NCBI RefSeq assembly: GCF_004345615.1
Contig: NZ_SLWK01000006.1
Span: forward strand, 62,001-126,000
Direction: 5' to 3'
Length of the DNA stretch: 64,000 nt
DNA from: Natronoflexus pectinivorans
GTDB lineage: Bacteria > Bacteroidota > Bacteroidia > Bacteroidales > Marinilabiliaceae
Shown: positions 37,705-47,472 of the stretch, piece by piece
Position numbering within the stretch: position 1 is the first letter of the stretch
How the letters are laid out: each line of letters starts with the position of its first letter
The notes under the pieces: model-generated
What the model was told of the DNA's origin: nothing
Database searches by the model: none
What the model saw: the letters and a program-made list of their open reading frames with translations, nothing else
Program-made: the position numbers and the translations under genes

Positions 37705-38529
37705 CTATCTCTCCAGAACCCGATCCAGCTCAGTTCCAGATTTGATATTCACAACTCTTCCTGCTTCATAAACCCTAATCTGCCGAAGAACATGATCGTC
37801 ATCGTATACATACTCTTCACCCTTTTTCAACTCTCCCTGACGGAAATAACCTCTCCGGTATACCTCTCCACTCATTCGATAGATGGTATGGAAGCCGGTT
37901 CCTTTAAATGGAACCATTCCGCTTTCAGCAGGAGTTGTAACGTTAACCTCTGAGCTGCTGGCAAATTTTCCTCCTTCGTAATTTCTAACCTGAACCATCA
38001 TGCCGGTGGAATCATAAACTTCTACATGCCCGCTGATACTACCATTCATCCATTCTCCTAGGTACATTTTGTTCCCATTGGCGTAAAAATAGCGCTGTTC
38101 TCCTTCGCGACGACCGGAGTTATTATATGACCATTCGTAAAACAGCTGTCCGTTGGGGTGGAAAAATCGATATTCGCCAACCCAGAATAGCTCCTGCCAA
38201 TTGCCTTCTTCACGTAAAGTCCCGTCAGAATAATACATTCTTGCAGGTCCGCGTGCCGATCCGTTTTCATAGGTTATCTCGTATCTTATGTTGCCATTGG
38301 CATACCAACCTGTCCAGATGCCATGTTTTTCTCCGTTTTTAAACTCCCCTGCCTTCTCAGGTTGTCCATTGTCGTAATGAAAAATCCAGGAACCGGCTTT
38401 CTGGCCGGATTCATTGTATAAATTAGCCGGATCATCTTGTGCCGATAATCCTGAAAAAACAAACAAAAAGCAGGCAAGTGCCATGTATTTATATGTGATG
38501 TTTTTCTTTACTGCTATCATCATGATCAT
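37705..38529 (-). CDS. Secreted MORN-repeat (YwqK-like) protein
   Basis: 274 residues. Signal peptide from a group of possible ATG starts (38529, 38523, 38520); mature chain begins near the AQDD motif. At least seven degenerate repeats of the form G.W..YY.NGQ...E..Y.NG (MORN_2) cover residues about 40-215. Such proteins are often labelled YwqK-family antitoxins, but with a signal peptide and no toxin neighbour that name is misleading. The repeat probably forms a beta-sheet surface. Convergent with the FISUMP gene. Confidence 0.75.
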   Translation of the reverse strand: MIMMIAVKKNITYKYMALACFLFVFSGLSAQDDPANLYNESGQKAGSWIFHYDNGQPEKAGEFKNGEKHGIWTGWYANGNIRYEITYENGSARGPARMYYSDGTLREEGNWQELFWVGEYRFFHPNGQLFYEWSYNNSGRREGEQRYFYANGNKMYLGEWMNGSISGHVEVYDSTGMMVQVRNYEGGKFASSSEVNVTTPAESGMVPFKGTGFHTIYRMSGEVYRRGYFRQGELKKGEEYVYDDDHVLRQIRVYEAGRVVNIKSGTELDRVLER

Positions 38530-39111
38530 TAAATCAATTGTTCAGAATGCGTGTTCATCTCTATCATTAAGGTATTCGTAATAAACCAAATAAGGTTACA
38601 TTTTAAACGCATTTTAACCACGTATGTGGTTGAAATTGTCATACATTGAGCAAATTTTCGATAAACTTTTTCGTTCATGAAATAATCGCCCCATTTTCTC
38701 TGTTTTACAATGCTGAAAATTGCGAAAGACTCATATCAGTAGCATCTTTATTAAGTTAGCGCGTTCGAAATTGCAATGCCCTGATAAGCAATGATTAATA
38801 TTGTGTTGTGTAGTTTTTTTTATTCAAATGTTCGATATTAGATCAGAATATTTGTTATATTTGATATGAATTAATTGCATTCAGGCACAAATATTGTCCG
38901 AACTCTTCTATAATTATAGCTCCTAACTACTTGTTTGTAAAGAATATATAAGTTGAATGAGATAAAAAAATGAAAGCCTGTGGGAGGAATAATTTTAGAT
39001 TATTATTAAACGTTCTAATGGAAGTAATGTGATATATCGAAAAGATTACCATACCACTTTAATTCAAAATTAATCAGGAAGGCATACAACAAACATAGAA
39101 AAATCAAGGAA
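38530..39111. other. Long leader region upstream of rnr
   Basis: 582 bases. The best promoter candidate (38831-38863) would give rnr a 5' leader of about 240 bases. A 20-codon open frame (38970-39032) has no ribosome site and is not called. No riboswitch recognised. Confidence 0.4.
38831..38863 (+). promoter_or_regulatory. Candidate rnr promoter
   Basis: TTCG (one change from TTTG), 21-base spacer, then TATATTTG, matching TAnnTTTG. Spacing fits the Bacteroidota sigma factor consensus. Confidence 0.5.
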
Positions 39112-41271
39112 ATGCCAAAAAAAGAAAAAAAACGACTAAAAAGGTCGGAAATAAAAGCACTGATACAGGAGATTTTTTTCAATAACCCCAAGAAAACCTT
39201 TAATTATAAGCAGATTGCAATAATGATTGGGGCGAATAAGAAAAGTAGCAAGCAATTGATAGAGGTCTTGTTGTTCGAACTTCAGGAAACTGGATTTCTT
39301 AGTTCTGTTGCTACTGGACGCTTTAAATTACTCTCGCGCGGTTCTCATTTAACCGGCATCGTGGACATGACTGCTTCAGGTGCCGCCTATATTGTACCTG
39401 AGGATGGGGGACAGGATGTTTTTGTATCTCAATCAAACCTGAAGCATGCACTCAATGGCGATCAGGTAAGAATTATGCAATATGCACGCCGTAAAGGACA
39501 TCAGCCTGAAGGAGAAGTGGTGGAGATACTTAAGCGAGGCCGAGAGCTTTTTGTTGGAACATTGGAAGTGAGTAGCAACTTTGCCTTTCTCGTAGCCGAC
39601 TCAAGAGTCATTAACAGAGATATTTTTATTCCTTTAGAACAATTAAAGGGAGCTAAAGACGGACAGAAAGCTGTTGTTAGAATTGTTGAATGGCCGGAAA
39701 AAGCCAAAAATCCTGTTGGAGAAATTGTTGATATTCTTGGAGATACCGGCAACAACAATGCTGAAATGCATGCCATACTGGCCGAGTTTAATCTGCCTTA
39801 CACCTATCCGCAAAAAGTTATTGACGCTGCAGAGAAAATTACGGACGAAATCCCATCTGAAGAAATAAAGAAAAGGAGGGATTTTAGAGAGGTTCCAACT
39901 TTTACAATTGACCCGGCCGATGCCAAGGACTTTGATGATGCTCTCTCGCTGCAAAAAACATCTGATGGTTATTGGGAGATTGGAGTTCACATTGCAGATG
40001 TGACACATTATGTTGAACCCGATACAATTATTGACGAAGAAGGATACAATCGTGCGACTTCTGTATATCTTGTTGACAGGGTCGTTCCAATGCTTCCCGA
40101 ACGGTTAAGTAATTTTCTTTGTTCTCTCCGTCCTAATGAAGATAAGCTTTGCTTCTCGGTGGTTTTTAAGATGGATGAAAGTGGTCAGATACTCGATTCC
40201 TGGGTGGGACGAACTGTCATAAACTCCGACCGTAGATTCTCATATGAAGAGGCGCAGGAGGTTATTGAAACCGGACAGGGTGATTTTGCAGATGAGATAA
40301 AAATCATGAATCAAATTGCCATTCAACTTCGTGAAAAAAGATACAAGAAAGGTGCAATCAGCTTTGAACGGATTGAAGTGAAATTTGATATTGATGAAAA
40401 TGGTAAGCCTCTGGGGGTTTTCTTTAAAGAGTCCAAAGACGCAAACAAACTGATTGAAGAATTCATGCTGGCAGCCAATAAGCGAGTTGCTGAGCTGATT
40501 GGAAAAAATGAACTGGATCCGGGAAAACGCAAAAACGCAAAAACCTTTGTTTACAGAATTCATGATGTGCCGGATCCCGATAAATTTGAGAATTTTAGTC
40601 GTTTTGTCCGAAAATTTGGCCTGGAGGCAAACCCGGAGGGAAAAGAGAGTGTTAGTCAGGCACTAAACAGACTACTCAAGCAGGTTCAGGGTAAAGCAGA
40701 ACAAAACATTGTTGAGACTCTTGCCGTCAGAACGATGGCTAAAGCCATATACTCAACTCACAATATTGGTCATTATGGGCTGGCTTTTAAGCATTATTCG
40801 CATTTTACGTCCCCTATTCGAAGGTATCCTGACATGATGGTTCACAGGTTACTTCAAAGTTACCTGGATGGCGGGAAGTCAGTAAATAGTGATAAATACG
40901 AAGAAATGTGTGAGCACAGTTCTGAGATGGAGCAAAGAGCCGCAAATGCTGAAAGAGCCTCAATTAAATACAAGCAGGTGGAATTCCTCAAAGCTCATGA
41001 GGGAGAGGTTTTTGCCGGTGTAATTTCGGGAGTAACCGAGTGGGGTTTATATGTTGAACTCATCGACAATAAATGTGAAGGTATGATTCCCATCCGTGAT
41101 CTGGATGATGATTTCTATCGTTTTGATGAAGAGAATTACTGCCTGATTGGAAAGAAATCGCGAAAAGTATACCAGTTGGGTGACAAACTAAACATTCAGG
41201 TAGCACGAGCCAACCTTGAAAAGAGGCAACTTGATTTTGTCCTTTCAAATGAAGAATCACTTATTAAATAG
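39112..41271 (+). CDS. rnr: Ribonuclease R (RNase II/R family)
   Basis: 719-residue 3'-to-5' processive exoribonuclease that degrades structured RNA, including mRNA decay intermediates and faulty rRNA. N-terminal basic and winged-helix region (1-65), cold-shock/S1-like domains (about 70-215), RNB catalytic domain (about 260-590) with the Asp cluster IDPADAKDFDDALSL, and a C-terminal S1 domain (630-712, GEVFAGVISGVTEWGLYVEL). Length and order match RNase R, not RNase II. The first ATG gives a Lys-rich start typical of the family. Confidence 0.95.
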   Translation: MPKKEKKRLKRSEIKALIQEIFFNNPKKTFNYKQIAIMIGANKKSSKQLIEVLLFELQETGFLSSVATGRFKLLSRGSHLTGIVDMTASGAAYIVPEDGGQDVFVSQSNLKHALNGDQVRIMQYARRKGHQPEGEVVEILKRGRELFVGTLEVSSNFAFLVADSRVINRDIFIPLEQLKGAKDGQKAVVRIVEWPEKAKNPVGEIVDILGDTGNNNAEMHAILAEFNLPYTYPQKVIDAAEKITDEIPSEEIKKRRDFREVPTFTIDPADAKDFDDALSLQKTSDGYWEIGVHIADVTHYVEPDTIIDEEGYNRATSVYLVDRVVPMLPERLSNFLCSLRPNEDKLCFSVVFKMDESGQILDSWVGRTVINSDRRFSYEEAQEVIETGQGDFADEIKIMNQIAIQLREKRYKKGAISFERIEVKFDIDENGKPLGVFFKESKDANKLIEEFMLAANKRVAELIGKNELDPGKRKNAKTFVYRIHDVPDPDKFENFSRFVRKFGLEANPEGKESVSQALNRLLKQVQGKAEQNIVETLAVRTMAKAIYSTHNIGHYGLAFKHYSHFTSPIRRYPDMMVHRLLQSYLDGGKSVNSDKYEEMCEHSSEMEQRAANAERASIKYKQVEFLKAHEGEVFAGVISGVTEWGLYVELIDNKCEGMIPIRDLDDDFYRFDEENYCLIGKKSRKVYQLGDKLNIQVARANLEKRQLDFVLSNEESLIK

Positions 41272-41316
41272 ATCAACAACCAAACTAAAAGACGTTTAAT
41301 TCTAAAATTAAAAACC

Positions 41317-41925
41317 ATGACACTGGAAAATAATGCATTAACTCCCTCCCAGGATGCAACACGCAATGCCATACTAGACGCTTCCCGTGATCTGTTTGCC
41401 CGATTTGGGTATAAGAAAACAACCATGGAGGATATTGCCATGGCACTTCGTAAAGGGAAAAGTTCTCTCTATTACTATTTTAAGAATAAAGAGGAGATTT
41501 TTCAGGCCGTTATTGAGACCGAATCAGACACATTGTTTGCCCGTTTGAAGGAGGTTGTGAACTCAGATCGTGATCCTAAAAATAAATTAAGAGATTATGT
41601 AATCATTCGGATGGAAACCATCAGTGGCCTGGAAAACTACCAAAAAGTTATGAAGGAGTCCTTATATGAAGGATACGAATACCTCGAGTCCATTAAATCG
41701 AAAGGTGAATTATTGGAAGAGGATTTGTTGCTTTCGATTATCAATGAAGGTATCATGACTGATGTGTTTCAGATTAAAAACCCTAAGATGGGAGCAATTG
41801 GAATAGCGACTGCGCTCAGGGGACTTGAAATTCCGTTATTTAAAGGCGATACAAAAAGAGAAGATTTAAACGAGCAACTTGAGAATATTCTTAACATTCT
41901 TTTCTATGGCGTAATCAAACGATAA
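41317..41925 (+). CDS. TetR/AcrR-family transcriptional regulator
   Basis: 202 residues. The N-terminal helix-turn-helix (about 12-60) reads ILDASRDLFARFGYKKTTMEDIAMALRKGKSSLYYYFKNKEEIF, a standard TetR DNA-binding domain. The C-terminal ligand domain is helical and not specific. It follows rnr by 45 bases and may be cotranscribed with it. Its target operator is probably close to its own promoter or metA downstream; neither is proven. Confidence 0.9.
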   Translation: MTLENNALTPSQDATRNAILDASRDLFARFGYKKTTMEDIAMALRKGKSSLYYYFKNKEEIFQAVIETESDTLFARLKEVVNSDRDPKNKLRDYVIIRMETISGLENYQKVMKESLYEGYEYLESIKSKGELLEEDLLLSIINEGIMTDVFQIKNPKMGAIGIATALRGLEIPLFKGDTKREDLNEQLENILNILFYGVIKR

Positions 41926-41929
41926 ATAG

Positions 41930-41937
41930 TAACTTTG
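41930..41937 (+). promoter_or_regulatory. -7 promoter box for metA
   Basis: TAACTTTG fits TAnnTTTG, 78 bases before the metA start. No clear -33 element. Leader of about 70 bases contains a small hairpin (CACATGATATGTG). Confidence 0.5.
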
Positions 41938-42014
41938 TAGATTCGTAAAAAACAATCTGCGTCCACATGATATGTGCGTGAGATATTAGTGAGTTGATTT
42001 ATAACCAATTGATT

Positions 42015-42929
42015 ATGCCAGTCAATATTCCTGATACGCTTCCGGCTAAGGCGCTACTGGAAGCTGAAAATGTATTTGTAATGGGAGAGAGCAGGGCGAT
42101 GACACAGGATATTCGCCCGCTTAAAATTCTCATTTTAAACTTAATGCCTTTAAAAATAGTGACCGAGGCACAGCTATTAAGGGTTTTATCCAATACGTCA
42201 TTGCAGGTAGAGGTCGAATTGTTGATGACTTCTACTCATGCTCCACGTAACACACCTCAGGAGCATTTGGTGGCATTTTACAAAACATTTGACGAAATAA
42301 AGCACCTCTTTTATGATGGTTTAATTATTACCGGGGCGCCTGTGGAGTTAATCGATTTTGAAAAGGTTACCTACTGGCCCGAGTTATGCGAAATAATGGA
42401 TTGGAGTAAAAAACATGTTACATCCACTTTTCATATTTGCTGGGGTGCGCAGGCTGGCCTTTATCACCATTACGGAATAAAGAAATATGAATTGGGTAAA
42501 AAAATGTTTGGTGTTTTCAATCATCAGGTTCTTACACCAAAGGAACCTCTGTTGAGAGGTTTCGATGACCACTTTCATGCTCCACATTCCAGATATACAG
42601 ATGTAAAGCAGGAGGAGATTGATGCGCATCCGGGATTGATTACGCTGAGCACATCCCCCGAGGCCGGGGTTTTTATTGTCGCATCTGAAGATCGGAAGCA
42701 GATTTTTGTAACAGGGCATCCCGAGTATGAAGAAAACACTTTGGGAGAAGAGTATTGGCGTGACATAAATAAGGGAATGGAGATTGCCGTTCCCGAGAAT
42801 TATTACCCGCAAAACAACGCTGAGAAAAAGCCTGTAGTGACATGGAGGAGTCATGCTCATTTGTTATACTCCAACTGGTTAAACTACTATGTATACCAGT
42901 CAACTCCATATTCTTTAGGAGAATTATAA
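42015..42929 (+). CDS. metA: Homoserine O-acetyltransferase (MetA family, Glu111 type)
   Basis: 304 residues from the ATG at 42015; an upstream TTG (41994) is rejected because the N-terminus [11 protein letters not shown] matches the family start. Activates homoserine for methionine synthesis. The nucleophile is Cys142 in [11 protein letters not shown], with a His in GHPEYE and Glu nearby. Position 111 is Glu (GAPVELIDF). In this family Gly111 gives succinyl-CoA use (E. coli) and Glu111 gives acetyl-CoA use (Bacillus cereus), so acetyl transfer is predicted even though automatic pipelines would call it succinyltransferase. Convergent with rnhA, nearly abutting. Confidence 0.93.
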   Translation: MPVNIPDTLPAKALLEAENVFVMGESRAMTQDIRPLKILILNLMPLKIVTEAQLLRVLSNTSLQVEVELLMTSTHAPRNTPQEHLVAFYKTFDEIKHLFYDGLIITGAPVELIDFEKVTYWPELCEIMDWSKKHVTSTFHICWGAQAGLYHHYGIKKYELGKKMFGVFNHQVLTPKEPLLRGFDDHFHAPHSRYTDVKQEEIDAHPGLITLSTSPEAGVFIVASEDRKQIFVTGHPEYEENTLGEEYWRDINKGMEIAVPENYYPQNNAEKKPVVTWRSHAHLLYSNWLNYYVYQSTPYSLGEL

Positions 42930-42930
42930 T

Positions 42931-43557
42931 CTATTTCCGGCCAAAATCGGCCGGAATTTCTCCCCATTTTTCAGTGTCCCATTTTAAAAGTGGCTGTTCC
43001 CAAGTGTTTTCTTGTAGCCATTTTTCAGCCCTTCGAACCAGTTCAAACAACTGTTTTGTTGAGGCGTTATCAGGTAGTTTTGATCCACATTTCTTCTTTT
43101 TAACCCAACTCAGGGCAGTCATGGAGTCAGTATAAACAGGAATATTCAGCCGTCGACGTTTGAGCTCGGCAAGTCCGTGCACAATGGCAAGAAATTCTCC
43201 AATATTATTGGTTCCTAAATCGAATTGCATTAAAAACCACTCTTCACCGCTGCCTACATGCACACCGCGATATTCCATCTTTCCCGGATTTCCGCTACAG
43301 GCAGCATCTACAGAAAGGCTGTTTTTTATAATGGATGTGTTGTTTGAAATAGATGAAGAAGTGAATTTCTTTTTGCCGGCTCCCTGAAAAACGATGTGTG
43401 AAGGTTGCTTATAAGCAACCTTTGCTTCTTCCTCTGTTTTGTAGCTCTTATATCTTGCACCTTCAAAACCATCGGTTTGTTGACGGCACTCATCCCAGGA
43501 TCTATATATCCCGGGTTTTCGTCCTTTCCAAACCACATAGAATTTTTGAGCTGGCAT
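42931..43557 (-). CDS. rnhA: Ribonuclease HI with viroplasmin-like N-terminal domain
   Basis: 208 residues. N-terminal hybrid-binding Cauli_VI/HBD domain (about 4-48, KFYVVWKGRKPGIYRSW ... GARYKSYKTEEEA) that grips RNA-DNA hybrids, then a linker and the RNase H fold (about 78-205). Catalytic acids are seen in SVDAACSGNPG (Asp), GTNNIGEFLAIVHGLA (Glu), VYTDSMTALSW (Asp) and near the C-terminus (ADFGRK). This two-domain form is normal for Bacteroidota. It follows marC by 3 bases, so both are likely one transcript. Confidence 0.93.
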   Translation of the reverse strand: MPAQKFYVVWKGRKPGIYRSWDECRQQTDGFEGARYKSYKTEEEAKVAYKQPSHIVFQGAGKKKFTSSSISNNTSIIKNSLSVDAACSGNPGKMEYRGVHVGSGEEWFLMQFDLGTNNIGEFLAIVHGLAELKRRRLNIPVYTDSMTALSWVKKKKCGSKLPDNASTKQLFELVRRAEKWLQENTWEQPLLKWDTEKWGEIPADFGRK

Positions 43558-43560
43558 ACT

Positions 43561-44160
43561 CTATCGTATTTTTGGTAAGAAATCGATGAGCAAATTGGCA
43601 AAATTGGACATGAAAAGCCTGATGGCCATGGCCATCAGGATGATGCCGAAGAACTTTTTTAGTACATAAACACCGCCTGCACCAATTAATCGTTCAATTC
43701 TATCGGTATAATTTAAAACCAGAAATACCACAACGATATTTAAAAACAATGCCAATATGATATTCGCCAGAGCAAACTCTGCGCGCAATGCCAACAGTGT
43801 AGTAAATGAACCAGCTCCGGCAATAAGTGGAAATGCTACGGGAACAATGGAAGCACCCGCAGGGGAGTCGTGCTTGAAAATCTGCACCCCTAAAATCATC
43901 TCAATGGCCATCAACATCAGAACGAAGGAGCCGGCTATGGCAAATGAAGAAATATCCACACCGAATAACCCGAGAAGAGCCTCTCCCAGGAAAAGAAATA
44001 TGAAGAGGATGACAAAGGAAATAGAGGATGCCTGAAATGACTTTATTACCCCGCCTTGCTCGCGGATGTTGATGATGATGGGAATGGATCCCAATATATC
44101 AATGACGGCAAATAGTACGATAAATGCCGACAATATTTCCAGAAAACTTAATTCAGCCAT
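43561..44160 (-). CDS. MarC-family integral membrane protein
   Basis: 199 residues with six predicted transmembrane helices, covering nearly the whole chain. Family motifs include FAVIDILGSIPIII in helix 1 and the VAFPLIAGAGSFTTLL stretch. The family (UPF0056/MarC) has no settled function; the old link to multiple antibiotic resistance has been withdrawn. Its -7 box is at 44182-44189. Confidence 0.9.
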   Translation of the reverse strand: MAELSFLEILSAFIVLFAVIDILGSIPIIINIREQGGVIKSFQASSISFVILFIFLFLGEALLGLFGVDISSFAIAGSFVLMLMAIEMILGVQIFKHDSPAGASIVPVAFPLIAGAGSFTTLLALRAEFALANIILALFLNIVVVFLVLNYTDRIERLIGAGGVYVLKKFFGIILMAMAIRLFMSNFANLLIDFLPKIR

Positions 44161-44181
44161 ATTTTACTCTGTTTAGTTCTG

Positions 44182-44189
44182 CAAAAGTA
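44182..44189 (-). promoter_or_regulatory. -7 promoter box for marC-rnhA
   Basis: Minus-strand TACTTTTG, fitting TAnnTTTG, 22 bases upstream of the marC start. No clear TTTG partner. Confidence 0.45.
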
Positions 44190-44326
44190 GTAATTTTAAG
44201 CCTTGGAATTCGATTATCCCGTTTAGATTTATGTATTAAGCTGAAAAACACGTGAGAAGGTCTGTTTTTCGATAGTGTTTTTTCATTTTATTGCACACTG
44301 CAAAACTCAACCTGTCAAATATAGAT

Positions 44327-45940
44327 ATGAATATGAAGAAATTCATCACAGCATTTGCATTTGTTGCTTTTACCGGATTATTAGAAACCAATGCTGCTGA
44401 ACCCGAGTTCTCCGGTTCGGTTAATACCTCTGCTATTTTTAGCGGTGGCGACTCCAGCCCTTTTTGGTTTCATTCAAGGCAACAGGGTCGTTGGAATCAT
44501 ACAGAAAACAATCAATTTTTATCAGCTGCTGTAGGCTCTGTAAATTATACTCCACACAGAAACTGGAACCTGAAGGCCACGGCTGAAATCAACTACAACT
44601 CTGCTTTTGATGATTTTATTCTACACACCGGATATTTGTCGGCTTCCTGGCGTTTTATGGAGTTGACAGCAGGTCGCCATATTTTTGATCCTATATTTAC
44701 TGAGACCAACAGTGGTCACGGCTCTTATCTTTTTGGCGATAATAATCGACCCATAACCAGGGTTACAGCCGGAATCCCTCAATACACTAAGCTGCCTTTC
44801 CCATTTGGAAGAATTGAAATACGAGGAGGCATTAGCCATGGTTGGCTTGATGATGCTAACGACTTCAGGTATCACAAAGAGGTACTCCTTCATGAAAAAT
44901 TTGCTTACATCCGCTGGGATGCCAACAAAATTCAACCGTATGCAGGAATTAACCATTCTGCCTTTATGGGAGGGTATTATTTCAGAAATGATGCCTACAC
45001 GGATTCGAAAATTCCGATTGACTTTATGGCTACTTTCTTTGCTTCAGGTTCTGAAAAGATTGGCGGAGGCGAAGAGACCAATGCGGCAGGTGCGCACATG
45101 GGGTTGTACGACTTTGGTCTGTACTGGCGTAGTCCTGTCGGTCGTTTTCATATATACTATCAGGCACCATTTGCCGATGGTTCAGGCATGAGAGTGCTCC
45201 AACGAAATATCGATCAGATAGCAGGTGTTAACTGGCACCCAAGGAACAGTACTTTTTTAAAGAATCTCACTGTAGAGTGGATCAACACACGCCATCAATC
45301 TGGTAATGGGATGCCGGATGCCATTGTAGAAGGATACGGGTTGATTGTTTCAGCCCAATTTGACAATGAGGACTTTAGAAATGAAGTAATGGCTCATTTC
45401 AACCAATACAAAGAAGGAGGCTTCACCAAAAGCGAAGTAGAACAATTTCTCCGAGAAGAAATCAACCATGGAAATAAATTTGGCGGACGTGATGGCTACA
45501 TGAGCAATGGTACATATCCTGCAGGTTGGACTTATCATGATTACATCATGGGTTCACCGCTGAACCTCACTTACAATCAGGTGGCACATTTAAATCCAAA
45601 CCTGGGAATCTACAATCGTAATAACATCATTAACGATCGTTTTCAGGCCATTCATATTGGAGCTCAAGGGGGATTCTCTGAACAAATTTCCTGGAAAACC
45701 ATGATCACCCTCAGCCGAAATTTTGGATCCTATTTCCACCAATATCCCGGCAGGTATACCTGGGACGAAACCGAAAACTACTACTTCAAAGGAGGGCGAA
45801 ACCAACTTTATTCGTTAATTGAAGTTACATGGAGCCCATCTGTAATAGATAACCTCACTTTTAATGGTGCGATTGCTCTTGACCGTGGCGAAATCTTTGA
45901 TGCAGCTGGCATGAAAATTGGAGCACAATGGCGGTTTTAG
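44327..45940 (+). CDS. Capsule assembly Wzi-family outer-membrane protein
   Basis: 537 residues from the ATG at 44327 (44333 is equally possible). Signal peptide about 1-22. The mature chain is a large beta-barrel rich in aromatic residues and closes with GAQWRF, a terminal Phe typical of outer-membrane barrels. The family signatures FWFHSRQQGRW, TAGRHIFDPIF and GGISHGWLDD agree with Wzi-like proteins, which hold capsule polysaccharide at the cell surface. The next gene encodes the enzyme that starts polysaccharide synthesis, which supports that role. Confidence 0.82.
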   Translation: MNMKKFITAFAFVAFTGLLETNAAEPEFSGSVNTSAIFSGGDSSPFWFHSRQQGRWNHTENNQFLSAAVGSVNYTPHRNWNLKATAEINYNSAFDDFILHTGYLSASWRFMELTAGRHIFDPIFTETNSGHGSYLFGDNNRPITRVTAGIPQYTKLPFPFGRIEIRGGISHGWLDDANDFRYHKEVLLHEKFAYIRWDANKIQPYAGINHSAFMGGYYFRNDAYTDSKIPIDFMATFFASGSEKIGGGEETNAAGAHMGLYDFGLYWRSPVGRFHIYYQAPFADGSGMRVLQRNIDQIAGVNWHPRNSTFLKNLTVEWINTRHQSGNGMPDAIVEGYGLIVSAQFDNEDFRNEVMAHFNQYKEGGFTKSEVEQFLREEINHGNKFGGRDGYMSNGTYPAGWTYHDYIMGSPLNLTYNQVAHLNPNLGIYNRNNIINDRFQAIHIGAQGGFSEQISWKTMITLSRNFGSYFHQYPGRYTWDETENYYFKGGRNQLYSLIEVTWSPSVIDNLTFNGAIALDRGEIFDAAGMKIGAQWRF

Positions 45941-46028
45941 TTCTTAATTGAGTTTATACTTACGATCTTTTATCATTGGTTTTTTTAGATAATAGAAGTA
46001 TATTCGCAAACACAAACCACACACACAA

Positions 46029-47423
46029 ATGCTTAAAGAGAAAGCGAAAGCTATCAACACTTTAATGACAATGGTTGACATTATTTTGGCCATTGTCTGT
46101 TTTAACCTGGCTTTATATTTGGAGTTTGGCCGGGTTTCGCTGCTTCATCATAAAGACAGCATCATTCTTCAACTACTGATTATAATTTTCTGGACACTTT
46201 TGAGTAACGGAATGGGAACTAACATCATGTATCGTTCGCGTCCATATTCTGCTGTTCTTTTTAATTGCCTTGGATTAACCATAGCAGGGACATTGCTCCT
46301 TATTCTGTCTGCCTGGGCATTCAACCTTTTTTATCTGGGAATTAAGATATTTGTGATATTTGCTGTTATTAATCTGGTTTTAACATTCGGTATAAAAACA
46401 ATCACCTATCAAATGCTAAAATCAGCCAGAAAAAAGGGGTTTAATTATCTGAATCTTATAATATTAGGCGATCGGTCGGCTGTTCCGTTTATAAGACAGA
46501 TTATGAAACATCCCGAATGGGGTTACAGAATAGCAGCCATCATTGGTACAAATGATTTAGAAAATCAATGTGGAACAGTTGCGCCTTTTCTTCCCGAAAA
46601 CACTGATATAGAAAATCTATTAAGGGAAAAAACAATTGATGAGGTAGTTGTTTGCAAAGAATCTCCAAATCTTGGGGAAATTGAAGAGTTGGCACAAATT
46701 TGTTCAGATGTGGGTGTGATTTTCAGAATGTATTCATCATTTTTTAACATGCTTGCCAACAAAACTCAGTTGCATTTTTTTGGCACTACGCCTTTCCTTA
46801 CTATATCAAACTCTCCTACTAACTACCTTGAGTTAAAAGCCAAAGAAATTTTTGACAGGCTTTTTTCTTTCGGAGTTCTGCTTTTTTTGTCTCCGGTATA
46901 TTTGGCAATTGCGTTGGCCATAAAAATTGACTCAAAGGGGCCTGTCTTTTTTAAGCAAAAGAGAGTCGGGTTAAGGGGACGAAAGTTTTTGGTTTATAAA
47001 TTCCGAACCATGGTTGTAAATGCCGAGGAGCTGCGTCAACAATTGTTGGAGAAAAACGAAATGGATGGACCTGTTTTTAAAATTACTGATGATCCCCGGG
47101 TAACCAAAGTTGGCAGATTTCTTCGTAAAACAAGTCTGGACGAGCTGCCTCAGTTTTTTAATGTTTTATTGGGAGAAATGTCGGTGGTTGGCCCACGCCC
47201 TCCATTGCCTGATGAAGTGAAAGAATATGAGCGTTGGCAACTCAGAAGACTATCCATGAAGCCGGGTATAACCTGCATATGGCAGGTTTCAGGTCGTAAT
47301 AATATTCCTTTTGAGGAGTGGATGAAAATGGATCTCCAATACATTGATAACTGGTCTCTTAAACTGGATTTTATTATTTTTCTGAAAACCATAAGAACGA
47401 TGATAAAGGGAGATGGCAAGTAA
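46029..47423 (+). CDS. Polyprenyl-phosphate sugar phosphotransferase (WbaP/WcaJ type)
   Basis: 464 residues. Starts exopolysaccharide or O-antigen synthesis by moving a sugar-1-phosphate from a UDP-sugar to undecaprenyl phosphate at the inner membrane. Four N-terminal helices (about 10-125), a CoA-binding-like domain (about 145-250), a fifth helix (about 280-300), then the bacterial sugar transferase domain with KRVGLRGRKFLVYKFRTM, DDPRVTKVGRFLRKTSLDELPQ and the catalytic context SVVGPRPP. The sugar (Glc or Gal) cannot be told. Wzi lies upstream, a DUF4296 lipoprotein downstream, but no glycosyltransferase cluster is in the window. Confidence 0.9.
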   Translation: MLKEKAKAINTLMTMVDIILAIVCFNLALYLEFGRVSLLHHKDSIILQLLIIIFWTLLSNGMGTNIMYRSRPYSAVLFNCLGLTIAGTLLLILSAWAFNLFYLGIKIFVIFAVINLVLTFGIKTITYQMLKSARKKGFNYLNLIILGDRSAVPFIRQIMKHPEWGYRIAAIIGTNDLENQCGTVAPFLPENTDIENLLREKTIDEVVVCKESPNLGEIEELAQICSDVGVIFRMYSSFFNMLANKTQLHFFGTTPFLTISNSPTNYLELKAKEIFDRLFSFGVLLFLSPVYLAIALAIKIDSKGPVFFKQKRVGLRGRKFLVYKFRTMVVNAEELRQQLLEKNEMDGPVFKITDDPRVTKVGRFLRKTSLDELPQFFNVLLGEMSVVGPRPPLPDEVKEYERWQLRRLSMKPGITCIWQVSGRNNIPFEEWMKMDLQYIDNWSLKLDFIIFLKTIRTMIKGDGK

Positions 47424-47472
47424 TGTGACAGAGCCCGGCAAAAATTTATTTATAGAAATTAATTAATGGCAG

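Noticed and set aside
37705-38529. Toxin-antitoxin module (YwqK antitoxin)
   Set aside because: The protein has a signal peptide and MORN-type repeats and no toxin gene adjoins it.
38970-39032. 20-codon gene in the rnr leader
   Set aside because: No ribosome site, no conservation evidence, and chance frames of this size are frequent in AT-rich DNA.
41938-42014. SAM-sensing riboswitch upstream of metA
   Set aside because: The leader is only about 70 bases; I looked for the SAM-II type core and pseudoknot words and found none, only a short hairpin.
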